Source of the DNA: Pithys albifrons albifrons
Lineage: Eukaryota > Chordata > Aves > Passeriformes > Thamnophilidae
Assembly (NCBI RefSeq): GCF_047495875.1
Contig: NC_092497.1
Location: forward strand, 74,695,463-74,759,462
DNA length: 64,000 nt
Reading direction: 5' to 3'
Both the position numbers and the translations under genes were made by a program. Of this stretch, positions 26,101-41,100 are shown piece after piece (the first letter of the stretch is position 1; every line of letters begins with the position of its first letter). The notes under the pieces are model-generated. The model did no database searches, was not told the origin of the DNA, and saw only the letters and a list, made by a program, of their open reading frames with translations.

Positions 26101-29100
26101 AAAACTTTGCAGCCAGCAAACACATTTGACACAGAAACAGCATCTCTATCCAGGATATTCTCCTCTTTGACAAAATGTAAAACACAGACTACTAAGAACT
26201 TTATCAGAGCTCTCTATAAGTTTTGGAGTACCACTGAAAGAAAATGAAGACAAATCAATCTATCAGCTGAGTAAGGACACATTTTTGCTGGCATATCTAG
26301 TTGTTTTAAAAAGAAGTGTGAAAGAATAGGATGATTGATAGCACTGGGGTTTAGCTCCATTGCCCAGTGTCTTCAGTGTCTCTGCAATGATCTGAGGAAG
26401 CTGTGAACAATGACCTGTATCCACTAAGCAGAAAAATATATAACTCTGACCATTTGGAATTTGCATTTAGATATCTTACTATTCTCTGTGACTTTTACCC
26501 CACTAATATCCAAGTGCATTCACTACTCTGGCATGTCAGTGTGAGATGAGGGTGTTTATTCTTTTGAAGAATCAGGCCCATATTTGTAATAATTATTGCA
26601 AGGCAAAACAAGGTGCACAAGCTGAACAAACAATGAAAAATGGGGTTGTTCCTAGGCTACATAGCAGAGATCCTAGGAAGCTCCTTGGAGACAAGAAGGG
26701 GAGATAGAGAATCAAACTAGAATCAAAAAAGTGCAAGACCAAACAGCAGGCTGTCTGAACTTTTCCTAAGTTCGTGGTTTGCACTAAAAAGAGCTTTCCT
26801 GACATTTCTGAAGTAATTGAAAAGATTCCTAGTGATTTGAGTATACTTTGGATCTTATGCTATGACCACATATTCCTTCTAAAACAGACAGAATTATTCT
26901 CATTGTTACTTGACAGTAATTTGCTCTTCTAAGACAAGTGTGATGCCCAAGTAATTTTCAATTTCACAAAAGGAAGCCTGGCTTACCTGTCATACTGTGG
27001 ATTTAAAGAGGAATGTCCACAATTAAATTTAGGACTGCTTCTAGAAATGGTACTTCCTGGTGAAGTGTTTGCTAACCGCTGCAACAGATACATAACAAAT
27101 GCAAAGTTAGATGAAGACAGTGAAAGAATCTAGGTTTGTTGTGAAAAAAATGCGCATCATCAAAATTATAAACTTGTATTTTAATACATATTTACCTAAT
27201 TACATTTCATTAAACCCTATGCTTTACGTAGAGCTGACGGTCAAAAGGCCTGTTACATACAGCATTTAGTCTCTACTACTGCCTTAATACTGACTTAATA
27301 GTCACGTTGAATCACAAAAACCAATGGAAATTTCAAGAAGATGATTGCATTAACTACACCTGAAGACTCCAAAATGCTAAACTTTGAAAAGTAATATTTA
27401 GAACAAGGCATGCTGACTGCTAAAAAGAAAAGGAAAATGTCACTGGCTGAGCTAGTTTCAGTAGAGCTACCTCCAAGTTCTAGAGAGAGATAGTGAAGGA
27501 AAGGAAAGGTATCAACTGATAATATGTGACAGAGTATTCTGTGTATTCTGCCATGCCTCTACATGTTTATTCACTGGAAACAGTTTCCTCTGTCTTTTCA
27601 GTAATACTTTCCCTTATGTTTCAGGGCATGACAGAAGAAAATGGTGTCTCTTGTTCCATGTGCAGTGAATCTCTAATTTGTATCAGCAAAAAAGCACTTA
27701 TGTTCATTTGTATGGAATAATGAAAACAGGCAGTGACCCCCATTTTCCTCTTTCTTGTCCAGTATTGCCTTGTAGATCCATTAGTCAGGCCCCATCCTTC
27801 CAAAAAAGCTAGTTGCTTTCCTCATGATGACCAATCATGAGTTTTAGAGTTTAGTATTAGGTTTCACAAGATTGCAAAATGGCAGTGAAGAGTAGGTTTT
27901 CAGTTATTTTCAATCTTTCCTTTGTCTGTTTGAGGATGTCAGGGTACATCTGCAATAACAGACTCCCTTGCAGTTGTGATAGCACAAAAGGGTCTGACTA
28001 AGGTCTCTATTAATAATCAGTAGTCCCTGCTATTTATTTTCCCTATGATTTGCCTGGACAACAGTTCAGGTTAGGTTAAGACCTTGCTACTGAAGGGGCC
28101 ACTTCTCTGAAAAATGTATTTTCAGTGGTAGGGCACTTCCATATACATAAAACTAACATATCATTTAGTGAAAGAGAAACTGCTGATTTATTCACCTCAT
28201 GAAACACATTTGAATGCAACATATTAAAACTATTACTACTTTTCAAAGCACCTCGGAAAGTAATTGTGCTACAACAAAACTCCATTATTTCACAAAAGTA
28301 AAATCTAATAAAAATTCAACTACACAAGTATATTCCTACACTGAATCCACTGAATAAAAGTCAATTTTCTGACTACCGACTGAAGTGCCAATTTAAATTT
28401 TGTGTGTTAATTCTTATACCTTCTAGTACAATGTAACAAAATCATTAATACATACCAATGATCTGTTATACTTGCTGAAACTGTTTTCAAGTGCACTTCT
28501 TAAACCATCATTGCTGTCATGTAGCTTTCTATTAGCTGATCTAATAAAGAAACACAGATTAACTTGCAGGAGTAAAGAAAACATGAAAACTATGTCACTT
28601 AAAGAAAAAATGAAAAGATATTTATTAAAAAACCTTATTTTCTTTAGATAAACACTAAAGATTAACATGAAAGCAGAAGCATGTTGACATATACTCAAAT
28701 ATGTAAAAATATGTAAAAAAACCACTGTGAAGTTTAGCCTCCAGTGCTAACCTAGGAAACCCATTTTCACTCCTGCAGCATAGTCTCTGGTCAGCTGAGT
28801 AGAAAAAAAACTGTAGGAAAAAAACCCACTAAGTACAGCCATTTCTGTACAGAGTGACTACCCGTTAAATATCGCTGAGGTGATTCTAAGGACAAACATG
28901 ATCCATCTGCTTGAAAGAAAGAGTTTGTTTAGGATAAAGAAATTAACTAACAACATAAAAAATCTATTCATTGTGACCTTCTCTGAAAGCAAAGATTTAT
29001 ACACCTTTTGTATAATTAGTTCTTTCCAGACCACAATAAGACACAAGAAGCAAAGGCAATAAAAAGAGCCAGACAATAATTTTTATGATAGCATGGACAG

Positions 29101-32100
29101 ACTCGAATCTCATTCAGCTTATCATAAAGAAATTTAGTGGGGTTAAGAAAAATAAAAATGAAGAGTTAGTGGCTCAGTAACATAGTTGAGTTACTATCAC
29201 TGTAATGATTGTGACAGTTGAGCACAACACCTTCTACGATAAATTGAGGCTATTTCAGTATTTTCACTTGGTATTTTTTTCCAAATCTCAAACCACCTGT
29301 TTGCATACAAAAACATTTGCCCCCAAATATGTTGGGACAAAATTTGATAACAAAAAACGGAATTACTAAAAACTTACTGCAACATTTCAATTTGTCTTTC
29401 CAGATTATCTCTATCTTCAGTATACTCTCTGATAATTTCTAGGTCTCTGGAAAAAAAATAAGAAAACAAACACCAAACTTGAACGAACTTATACCTTACA
29501 AGTTTGGGGGTTTTATTTTTATAATTCTGCTTTTGGCAGAGTTTACATTTATGCTGAAACATGCTGAAAGCAGTTTTATGCAAAGTAAAATCACTCACTG
29601 ACTTTATTAATCTCTGCCCTTATAACTCAATAAAGACTGTGAATGGAAAATAAAACAAGTAATCATATGGATTGCCTCCTTTCCCCCTGAAATAGTATTT
29701 ATCTGAAGATAATCGTGCAATGAGATTGTCATTTACACTCCTTTAAATGAGTAACTAGAAGCAGCTTTTATTCACTTTAGGAAAAAATGCTTGAGATTGA
29801 TGTAGAAGGCTTCCAAAACTATATTCCCTAATATTCATGTAGATATTCATCTGAGTGCAAACCACAGAGAAAAAAAATTGCCTGATGCTGCAGTGTTATT
29901 TCATTCCTAACTAAAGTCCCACTAAAATGAATGGACATTCTTGCAAGATAATGAGAGTTTTCATCATATCTAGAACTTGCTGCTACAGAAACAAGAAGAG
30001 TGAACAGTACTGATGGTGTGCTGTCAAACATGTACCTGTCCTTTATGCCAAATTTAGAAAATAACAGTTACCAGCTACATACATGATAACTACATCAGAG
30101 AACAGATTTTTAACTCCTGGTGAAAATTATCATGTAAAAGTAACTTACCTCTCCGTATTCAAAGACTGATCCGCATACTCGCTTTTCAAACTGTCAAATT
30201 CACTCTGTAGGAAAGCTATATTTGTCTGTGCCTCTAAAAGATCTTTCTTAAGTTTCTGATTTTCCTTTGAAAAAGGAATATATTACATGTTAGCTGTCAT
30301 AGTCACTTCCATAAAATGTTGATACATTGGAATGGTAGAATAAAAGCCATCAAAAATAAATAAAAATGAAACCCACTAAAATCTCAGCATAGAGGGGAAA
30401 GAAAATGAAAGAACACTAAATCAACAGAGAAGTCAGTAAATTAACATGCAAGAACATTTGATTTTCATTTTTCATTTCAATTCCATAAAACGGGGACTAT
30501 ATCATCTGAAGCAATTTCTAAATGTTCCACATAGAATGCGTATGGTACTTTTTGCAGGTACTTTTCCAGCTTAAAGAACCTTATACACTTATCAATGATT
30601 GTAAACCTTATTTTGTAGCTTACCAGTATTACATGTATAAAAAAAAAAAATCAAACCACAAAACAGAAACACAGAACAAACAAAAAGAAAACCCACATCA
30701 TAAATATCTGAACTGCAGAGACTAAAACCAAGGCTAAATTAAAAATGTTAATAATAATAATCTCTTACCAGCAATATATCATGCATTCTTTTTTTCAGTT
30801 CAACTACATCTTCCCTGGGATTTACGTTTTTGGATTGTTCCTCCAGCTACATGGTAAAAAAATGTACAATTAATATATTTGATTGTTCTGATTCAAAGTA
30901 CACGAAAACTAATGGAAATCACATTAAATAACCCTTAACCCCTAAAAAGGTTTACAACTACTAAAGTGTTTAGAACTTAGAGTTTTCCCATGTGCACTGT
31001 TAGACAGCATTACTCAAAAAATCACTAGCTTTCAAAAAAAACTTTTAAATCAATAATTTAAAAATGTTTAATGAGTATTTTGCTCAACAATTCTTTAAAT
31101 GTAAAGTATGCATATAACTAGTGACATGGACACCAACAAGAAAATCATAAAAAAGTATTACAACTTGAGTTGTGTAGTAATTGTACTACAACCTCTCATG
31201 TTTTTTGTGAGAAATTTCCAGCTCTTCCAAATGAAATTCAATATAAAGAACCACAAATATATCGACATTGGTTGCAATAATTCTAGTAAAACTTACAGCA
31301 TAACTAATGTCAAAATTAGACTCAAATTGCAACATATCCCAAAACAACATCTCTATCTCAGATTTCAGTTTACCTTCCTATTAAGTATCACATTAAAAGA
31401 TCAGATTGGAGCTGGATTCTAAAAGGCACTATATACTGTAAATTACTATATTTGGGTAGGCAATTTCATTTAAATCTATGAATTAGAAATACCAATATGT
31501 TGGACTATTTCTAATGCACCAAATACAAGACTACATAACTGCAATGTTAACAACTTCATAGACCTAGAAAATTTTTTAACAACAAAATCTGGATAACAGT
31601 TGACCCCTTTCTTAAGTATTCCAACAAATTACTAAATATTATCTGCAATTGCCCTTTACTAATACACATTGAATTACAAACCTGCAATTACAATTATCCA
31701 TCCTGAGGCATGAATTTCATAAGGTCAAAATCCTTTAAAACACTTCATTTACCTTTTTAAGCTTTTTTATTGTCACCTGAAGATCCCCAACTTCAGTGTC
31801 ATACTGGCGCTTCAGCTCATTTAGTGCTTCTTCAGCTTTTCGCTTCTCCTGCAATATTTTCAATCTTATTAGAAATTGAGACAGGTTTCAAATGTTTATT
31901 AAAAAAATCATTCGTCAGTTTGGAAAACACCTACTTTTCCCTTAGATTAATATGTGCAATTTTGTCTTTCCATTATGTCAACATGTCCCTTCCTTAGGAT
32001 CCACAGATTCTGAGTCTGGAATTGCAGTCCACTAATAAAACATTCACAAAAATAAAATGGTAAGGTGAGAGCACGGATATGGGTCAATTTAATGTTTGTT

Positions 32101-35100
32101 ATTCATGTCTCCCTTACTTAACATTCTCAATGTCTTACAAAAAATTTAAAAAAAAACACCCCAGCCTGAAAAAGTTATCAAATTTTATTTGTACGTACAT
32201 GCAGTTGTGTATTGCATATACAGATGTATACATACACACCCACACACAAATCAGACCATTATGATCTTTTTCCAAAACTAGTCTTCCATGGTTCATCATA
32301 CAATGTGCTAGTAATAGCATTACCATGCCACCATCACTTAGTTTTTTTATTTCGGATTTTCTTCTAAATTTTTTTGCTTGCAATGTTGTAATGTTACAGG
32401 CCCATATCAGTAAAACTCAAGCAGATGACAGTATCTTTACTTTCATATGGTACTCAGTCTCAATAACAAACCAATAACACTATTCTAAGTTTTATTTTAA
32501 TCAAAACAGAGAGATTTTGAAAAGAGGCTATATCAGCCTCTAAGAGAAGAATTCTATGTGTAGTGTGCTACAGATTAGTATGTATTTAACTCGCTCCAAT
32601 CACTTTCCAAGGACTTCAGTGGAGTTTCACAACACAAGAAATCAGAATGCAGCAGTGATTAGTGGTGTGAATGAGACAGGCTGAGTTTTCACATGGAAAA
32701 GACAGACATGGACTTTGCTCAGAATTCAGTGCTTTCCTGTAGGTGATACTGAAATCAGTGTATTAAAACAATAATCAAAGTAATCAATTTAAACTGGATA
32801 TCCCTACAGTTGGTAACTATATTGGACACCTAAGTATTGTTTGGAAACTGTTTCCCTTGAAGCAACAAAATACAGGATATGCTCATGCAGAGGCAGCTGT
32901 CATGGTGGCATGAGTGAGATCATTCTGACAAACAATAGCCTTGATTACAGGAGTTTAGATTAATGCTGAGTACAGTCCCACAAAGCAAATAACTTTAAAT
33001 TTACTCTCAGGGCGTTTTAGTAGGTCGAGTGTGTGGAGCTATGAGCTAAAGGGAACACTGAGGAGTGAAAATGAAAAACACGCTGTGAGAAACAAGTTCA
33101 CAGCTCAACTTTCATACCTATGGGTAGTTGTGAGCAGTGAAACTGCAATCCACGCAACTCGTGACAATTCGAGGACTTTTAGAATTAGGATACAGACTAT
33201 ATATGGGTAATACATGGAAGACGTACTTTTGCATAATACTAGTACATAACTACAGATGCTCTCAGAGTGAGCAAATGCACACATCCCAGTCATCTCTTTA
33301 CAGCAGTGAAAGAGACTTCAGGGATTTTTTCAGCAATTTATCATTTTTTGAGAAACAGACATTTTCCAGAGAAAATGTATTTGTTTTCTAAACATAACAG
33401 CTTAGTCTCTCTGGAAATAAACATTCATCTCTACTGAGAGATGTGTTACAACTAGTTAAATGTATCAGAACACAGGGTTTTTACAGAGGGTGATATCTTT
33501 AACATTTTTATGCCATTATATTTTGTTTCTGGGAAAACAATTTACTTTTATGGTTTGGTAGAAGGGTTTTCTTTTGTATAGAAAAAGTACTATTTGAAGC
33601 AAATCTATCAGAATACCATTTTACCTTCACAGATCAATTACTACCTAATATCAGCAAGTTGGAAGAAAGTATTTTTTTGCTGCTGATTCTGCAAATGTTC
33701 TGGTAAAAGAACCCATAGCAAATATATACAGACATTCACTACATTGTGTGTCTCACTGAGCAATAACTATGCCCATAATATATGTTTTAATTATTTAATT
33801 TCCTATTTCCACATTAGAACTCTTTTCCAAACTGTTATCCTTATGCATGTTATGATGTTAGGCTTATCTTATAACAGTTTAGTAACAGTTCAAAATGAAG
33901 CAGAGAACTGTTTTTTCTGCTTTGAATTACACAGTCACATTTAACTCAAATATATCAGTGGGCAAGGAGAAGAAGACTTTTGTACTTTTCCACCAAGATG
34001 GCAAGCTGGTTGAAACAACAGCTAAAAGTCAAGCACATCAAAACAGATTTTCCCATCACATTTGGGAGGTGAAGGCCCTCATACACTGTTGTCATATTTT
34101 AAGTCCATAATGTAGTTGCAGGATGAGAATGAAAGAAAGATCATCACATCAGGCAGATATACAAATTTGGACCAAATGATCTAAGCATTCATTTACTAGA
34201 ACTAGTTTCCACTCCTTTATGGTGAAAGCTCATTTTATCCAATCTGCAATACTGGTCTCAGAAAGAAACTCCTCCTGGCCAGCACATTCTCACAAAAGAG
34301 AAAGACTTCTTTTTCTTGGTTTATTACATCTGAGCAGACATTCCTCTTTGGGAAAACATTAAGAGCAATCATTTTTGATCTCATGGATAGCTTCCTTTCA
34401 TCCAGGCACTGCCTTCAGCAGCTTTGAGTCAGCCCATCAGGATCAAAACCACACCTGGCCATCAATCCTGCTGAGACCACTGAGAGTTTGGTAATTATGA
34501 AATTCTGTAAATTTAAATTACTCACTTCCTTTTTAACTTTATGCTCTGCAGCCTGTATTCGTTGTTCCATCTCTTCCTCTAGTTCACTGAGCTGAACTGC
34601 TGCTTTGTCCTGAGCTCTAAAATTTAAAAAAAAATATTCTCTTGGCAATTGCATTCTGATTTGACAGAAATGCTATGTGAAACATATCTGCCTATCTCAA
34701 CCAAAACAAGTTAGATAGACATACATGGAAACACTTTAACATTACCCAGACCTTGAAACTGATGTGTCTGGGAACCAAAATCCCCAAAATTATGTTGAAT
34801 GTATAGGCAAATTGGATTTTAAATAGTAGCTGACAGTTGATGATTAGCATGAAATACATCACATAGGAATTTTTAAAATTAAGTTACAAAGATAAAACAC
34901 TCCTCTAGTTATCCTATGAAGAGACTTCAAAAGGGTAACTACAGCAACTTGCACCACCCATGCATACAAGAACTCTGTCTCGAGCTGATCTGTTTGGTTT
35001 TGGAAGTAATTATGTGAGACTGTAAATGCCAAGCAGTTAAAACAGGTAAATACACTCCCTGAAGCTCAAGAAGCAAAAATATGGTTTCTAAAATGAAAAT

Positions 35101-38100
35101 ATAATGGATATATATCATAAAACTCAAAGTTTCAGACAAGGAAGAGGAGTCAAAATGTTTTAAGACATTTAGCGTAACCATGGAGTCTGCAAAACTTTGG
35201 TCTAGGCTTAATCCAAAGTATGAACACAGAATAATTTGCTTGCTGCTATACATCCTTATGCACTAACCTTTGAAATCAGTTTATGGAAATACTTGCATGG
35301 CTTATTTTGGCATTAACTCTTTGTGATTTAAGCAAATTGATCATGATTGAAAAAAAAGAAACTGCAGAATTGAACTAGAAACACAACTCACTATACCTTT
35401 TCACTGCAATGGCCAAAGTTTCCATCTCTGTACTTTGAAGTTTTATCTCTCGGATGAAGTTCTTAATGACATGCTCATATGACTGGATTAATCTTGGTTC
35501 CGCTATGTGAATGTTCTGATACAGAACACTAACCTGTTCTTGTCTGAAAAAGAGAGACCATTTTAATGCACTTACTTGAAACAATGTTCTGTAAGAGGTT
35601 TGAAAAATTTACTACAAACAAAATATTCCACTTTTTGCCTAGTTTTAAAATTTAACAAGATAAAGACAGACTTTGAACATTCAGAACACCATGTCTCAGT
35701 TCTTCTAAATTATGTTTACCATTCCTGCTTCTCTTCTGTCATACAGCTATTGAAAAAATTTGTTTTGGTAGTTGGAGTGTTGCTAATACATGAGGCATTT
35801 CATAAATTCCTAGCATTTCAGTAATTATCCTTCAGAGCTGTAAAATACTCACCAAAATACACAAGAAACTATTCCAGAAGTTTCAAATTTTAGACAGAAG
35901 CAGACCCTGCTTATATCCAGAAACAGCTGTGGAAGAATGTCAACTCTTCAAAGAGTGTAAACATACACACAGTCCTTAAAATGAGTTGCATGTAAAATAG
36001 AAATAGCACTAGCCATAGCAAGATGGACAGTTTATCAGTCAGTCTTGCAAAGCAGTTAAGTTCAGCACAATCTAAAACATATAAAAATTTTAGTCAGCAT
36101 ATAAGATGTTTAGAAATTAAAAATAAATATATTAACCAAAACTTTGTGTTCCAAAATTTTTCTCTTTTCCTTTAAATTTCATCAGCAAGCTTACTAGTAA
36201 TGTTTCTTAGAAAGCAGACCAATAGTAGAAAAATTACTTGTTACTTGACCCTGACATAAAAGATTTGTTACTCAAGCAAATGTTTTTGTGACTTCCTTTC
36301 AAACCACAGATCACTGAAATGGGATTGGATCTTTAAGGACCTACGTAACTTTTTTTCACAAAACTTTAGGGTTGTGCTCGTAGTCTAACTTTCTCACCCC
36401 ATTTTATACAGGATTAATCAGCTGCTGCCTTTAAATCAAATGAAGCTACATCCAAAAAACTATACTGCACCTCACACTGCACTACACATTCTGTGTTCAA
36501 AAATAGCACATGCACACTGTGAATACCAGAGGCCTCCTACCACAGAGGTTATTAATGGAGTAGCAGAATTGAAGGTTCAATGCCTTACATTGACAGAAGT
36601 AGAGAAACAATTAGTCTGTGCTTACTGTAATTTTTGTGCCAGGAGTAGAATACATTTGCAGTGGAATACTGTAATGTATTTCTGCATCTTTACAAGAATG
36701 TCACAGCCAGTCCCTCTTCCAGCTTCTTCTGAACACCATCACAGTATGAAGGAATGCAACAAGGAAAGCCAAGGCACATTAGGAATTAAGTCCAGCAAGG
36801 AATATTAAGGACAACAAGAGGGGCTTCTACAAGTGTATAAGCAGCAAAAGAAAACCTAGGGAAAATGTGGGCTCATGGCTGAATCAGATGGGTGTCCTAG
36901 TAATGGAAGACACCGAGAAAGCAAATTACTGAATGCCTTCTTTGCCTCAGCTCTTACTGCTGAGCCCAGCCTTCGGGAACCCCAGACCTGGGAGGTAAGA
37001 GAAGGTTGGAGAAAGGAAGGTTTCTCTTTGGTCATAGACGGTTGGTTTAGAGATCAGTTAGACAAACTTTACACCCATAAATCCATGAACCCTGGTGGAA
37101 TGCACCCATTGAGTCTGATGCAGCTGGAAAATGTTGTTGCTAAGCCAACCTCCATCATCTTTGAAAAATCATGTTGAACAGGAGAGGTGTCTGGTAACTG
37201 GGGGAATGCCAACATTACTCCCATCTTCAAAAAGGTCAAGAAGGGGGGACCCAGGAAACTATGGATAGTCAGCCTCACTTCAGTTCCTGGAAAGGTGATG
37301 GAACAGATCATCCTGGAGGTTATCACGCTGAAGAAAAGAAAATCAGCAGCAGTAGGTAGCATGGATTAACCAAGGGGAAACCCTGCTTGACCAATCTGAT
37401 AACCTTCTATAACAGCATGGCAGGACGAGTCAACATGGGGAGAGCAGGGGATGTTGTCTGCCTTGACTTCAGAAAGGCTTTTGACACTGTCTCCCATAAT
37501 AGCCTCATAGGTAAGCTCAGGACATGGGTTAGATAAATGGACAGTGAGGTAGATCAAGAAGGGTCTGAATGGCAGAGCTCAGAGCGTTTCAATCAGAGGA
37601 ATAGAATCCAGTTGAAGGCCTGCAGTCAGTGGTATTCCCCAGGGATCAGTACTGGTTCCAGCCCTGTTCAACTTGTTTATCAACAGGATGGATGAAGGAA
37701 TGGAATATATCCAGAGCAAGTCTGCTGACAATATGAATCTGGGGAGAGTGGCTGATAAACCCGAAGGCTGTGCTGCCATTCGGTGGGACCTTGATAGTCT
37801 GAAGAATTGGGCAGAGAGAAACTTAGTGAGGTTCAACAAGGTGAAGTGTAGGGTCCTGCACCTGGGGATGAATAACTCCAAGTACCAGTACAGGCTGGGG
37901 GCTGACCTGCTGAAGAGCAATTTGAGCAAAATTATCTGGGAGCCTTGGTGGACGACAAGTTGTCCATGAGCCAGAAGTGTGCCCTTGCAGCCAGGAGGGT
38001 CAATCATATCCTGGGTGTATCAGGAAGAGTGTGGCCAGCCCATCAAGGGAAGTGATCCTCTTCCTCCACTCAGCCCTAGTGAAGCCACATCCAGAGTACT

Positions 38101-41100
38101 GTGCCAAGTTCTGGGCTACTCAGTGCAGGAAAGACAAGGAGTTACCAGAGTGTCCAGCAGCAGGTCACAAAGATAAGTATCTCTCTTATGAAGACACACT
38201 GCAGAAACTGGGCCTGTTAAGTCTGGAGAAGACTGAGAGATCTCATCAATACATACAGATATCTCAAAGGCAGATTTCAAGAAGATGGTGCCAGACTCTT
38301 TTCTGTGGTGCCCAGTGATAGGACAAGGAGTAACGGCCATAAACAAGAGCACAAGAAGTTTCACCTCCAGGACAAAGGACTTCTTTGCATTGAGAGTGGC
38401 AGTGCACTGAAACAGGCTGCCCAGGGAGTCTGTGAAGCCTCTCTGGAGATATTCAAAACCCACCTAGACAAGTTCTCTTGTAACCTGCTCTAGGTGACTT
38501 GCCTTGGCAAGGCATTGGATGAGAGGATCTCCAGAGGGTCCTTCCAATCCTAACAATTTGGTGATTCTTTTCAAAGCATACACAAATACACATATCCAAA
38601 CTGATTACAGAAATCAGTATGTCTGAGCTGCTGAGCCTCTGCCTTACATCTAAGTCTGCTTTGAGATGAAGTAGTCAGAAACACAAAGTAGTTACTGTAA
38701 GACTTTATTCTCTCTCTGCCACTTAAAACAAAAACAAAAAACTTTTATATTTCATATTTCTTTTTATCCCAGTGACAGATAGCACTCAGAAGCTAAACTG
38801 GATGGGGCCTGAAAGGCTTTATAGATCACTACTGGTCACTGTAACCCCCAGTGACACTTACATGAGTGCTTCTATTACAATGTTACAGGATGTCTTAAAA
38901 GTAAGATACAATTACTGCATCAGAAAAAAAGGGAGAAATCAAAATCATTCAACAAAATTGATAGGGTTGTACTTAATCACTTATGACTTCAGGAAGAATT
39001 AATACATTTTCATGAACTGGGAAGATGTTATTGATTTAGTCACTAAAAATGTCTGTGATGCATTAGCAACAGCAACACCATTATAATATATTACAGATAT
39101 GCAGGATTTCAGAAGGATGCAGATATGTTCCCCTTAAATACTTGCTATTTCTTCCTGTAAATTCCTCAATTCTTCAAAATTAGTTTCCAAAGAAGATTTT
39201 ACAAATGGATTTCACCATGCTTGAACTCTAACTACTCTGTCCTTTCGCTGAACAAAAAGGCAATTACAACGCTTTTACTTCAGTTTCACCAAAATTAATG
39301 TGAAATGCTTGGGTTTGCCCCGTAAAACTTGACTTCATTGAAAAGTGATTTTAGGATTTCATGGTATTTAGCTTCACCCCTTTAAGTTCCATGCTTATAA
39401 AAATATAGACATTCACAAATACTAATGTACAGAAGAGCATTTTTTAATATACAACATGAAAGACTGTCACTTTGGCCATTTGGCACTATGGTTACACTAC
39501 CGACTGTGCATGCCTTTCTGCTGCTTCTGCATACTACAAACACAAAACACTAGTAGCCCCAAAAGTATAGTATTCCGGACAGGTACTGCTCTGGCTTTAC
39601 CTTACCTCATCTCAAAGGTTTTATAAAGTAAACTATCTGTAAAATTAGTACTTGGTAAGTGTAATTAGTGAAGATTTGCACAACTTCACATTAGTGAACT
39701 TAAGCAAAGTTACTGTATTTACATGGTTTCAGAGAGTTCCTGAGAGAATTACATAAAGAAAATAAGGCTGTTCTCATTATAAAGCAATTTGTAATATGAT
39801 AGATTTAATGCACCATGGTAGAATACAGGAGAAGCAGAAGAAAAGGAAAAAAAAAAATCCACACCAAATACCCCACAACACTGGTCTTAGAGATATCAGA
39901 TATTTAGATTATATTAGGTGTCATAATTTCATTTAACCCACGTAGCTATATGAATCCTTATTAATTCACAGAATTATTTTTCATTTGCTGATCATACAGT
40001 GACCATTTGACTAAAGATCCACACTCTGAATGCAGCTCAGAGGGAGCTGATGGAATTTTTCAACAAATAACAACTCTACAATTGCTCAGTATCTTACATG
40101 TGTTCCCTATGTAATCAAGAGAATATGCCATGCTACACAGGCCCCTTAGTCTGATCCTAAGGGTGGTATTTGGTTTTAGAACACTATTCTAACAACCTCT
40201 TCCTAGTGTAGGTCTGCTTGTAAAATTTCTCTAATCACTTGTAGCAGCTCTGTTGTAGAATGGACAAAAAGAGATGAAATATAAGGCGGCCTGAGCCAGG
40301 AATGTCTGAGCTGGCAGTCAGAGGAAAAGACAGATCATGCATTATGCACCTGATGATTGTCCTTACACCAGAGACCAATTACCTATGTGTACCACCAAGA
40401 AACAGAGAAGTACTTTTTTCTGAAAAGCAGACACATTGGATATGCCACTATATCGACAGCCAGAAAAAAACCAACCAAATCTGTTACAGATTGGAAAGGA
40501 CCTAATTTTGTCACAGCTGAGTACCTAACATCATATAGATTGATTGCCTTGCGGAAAAACAGATTACACAAAATTTTAACACAGTATAAAATTAAAGGTA
40601 TTTGTCAATTTGAAGTGCTATGGGTTTTTTAAATACTGCCTTTCTCTTTCCTGTATCTGCCCCTTCAGAAACAGGCTGCATTAAGATGAACAAACCTGCA
40701 ACTCCCAGACGAGAGAGTTCTTTGATTCCCAGAGAATGGATTTTTAATGTCTCCAGAGCATAAATGATGTTCCCTTCTAAAGACAGAGGTGTAACTTAGA
40801 GCCAGTGGAGCAGGAGTGGAAAAGACTCTGGGACAGGCAGGAAAAGTTGAAATCTGTGGAAAAGGAGAATGCCTCAAAGAATATGTTTATGGGAAATGGG
40901 CATATGATGTTAAAATACCAGGACGAAGAATGCTACAGTGTTCAAGTTATCTAGCTCAGATGCTGTTCTAATTGAAGCAAAAACCAGAGGAGTAGTAAAA
41001 CTTCGGGTAACTCAGAAAGTCTTCTGGCTCACAGAAAAGCATCCATCACATTTTTAGAGGAACATATCCAACAAGCCACTCTCAAGAGATGTAATAAAAG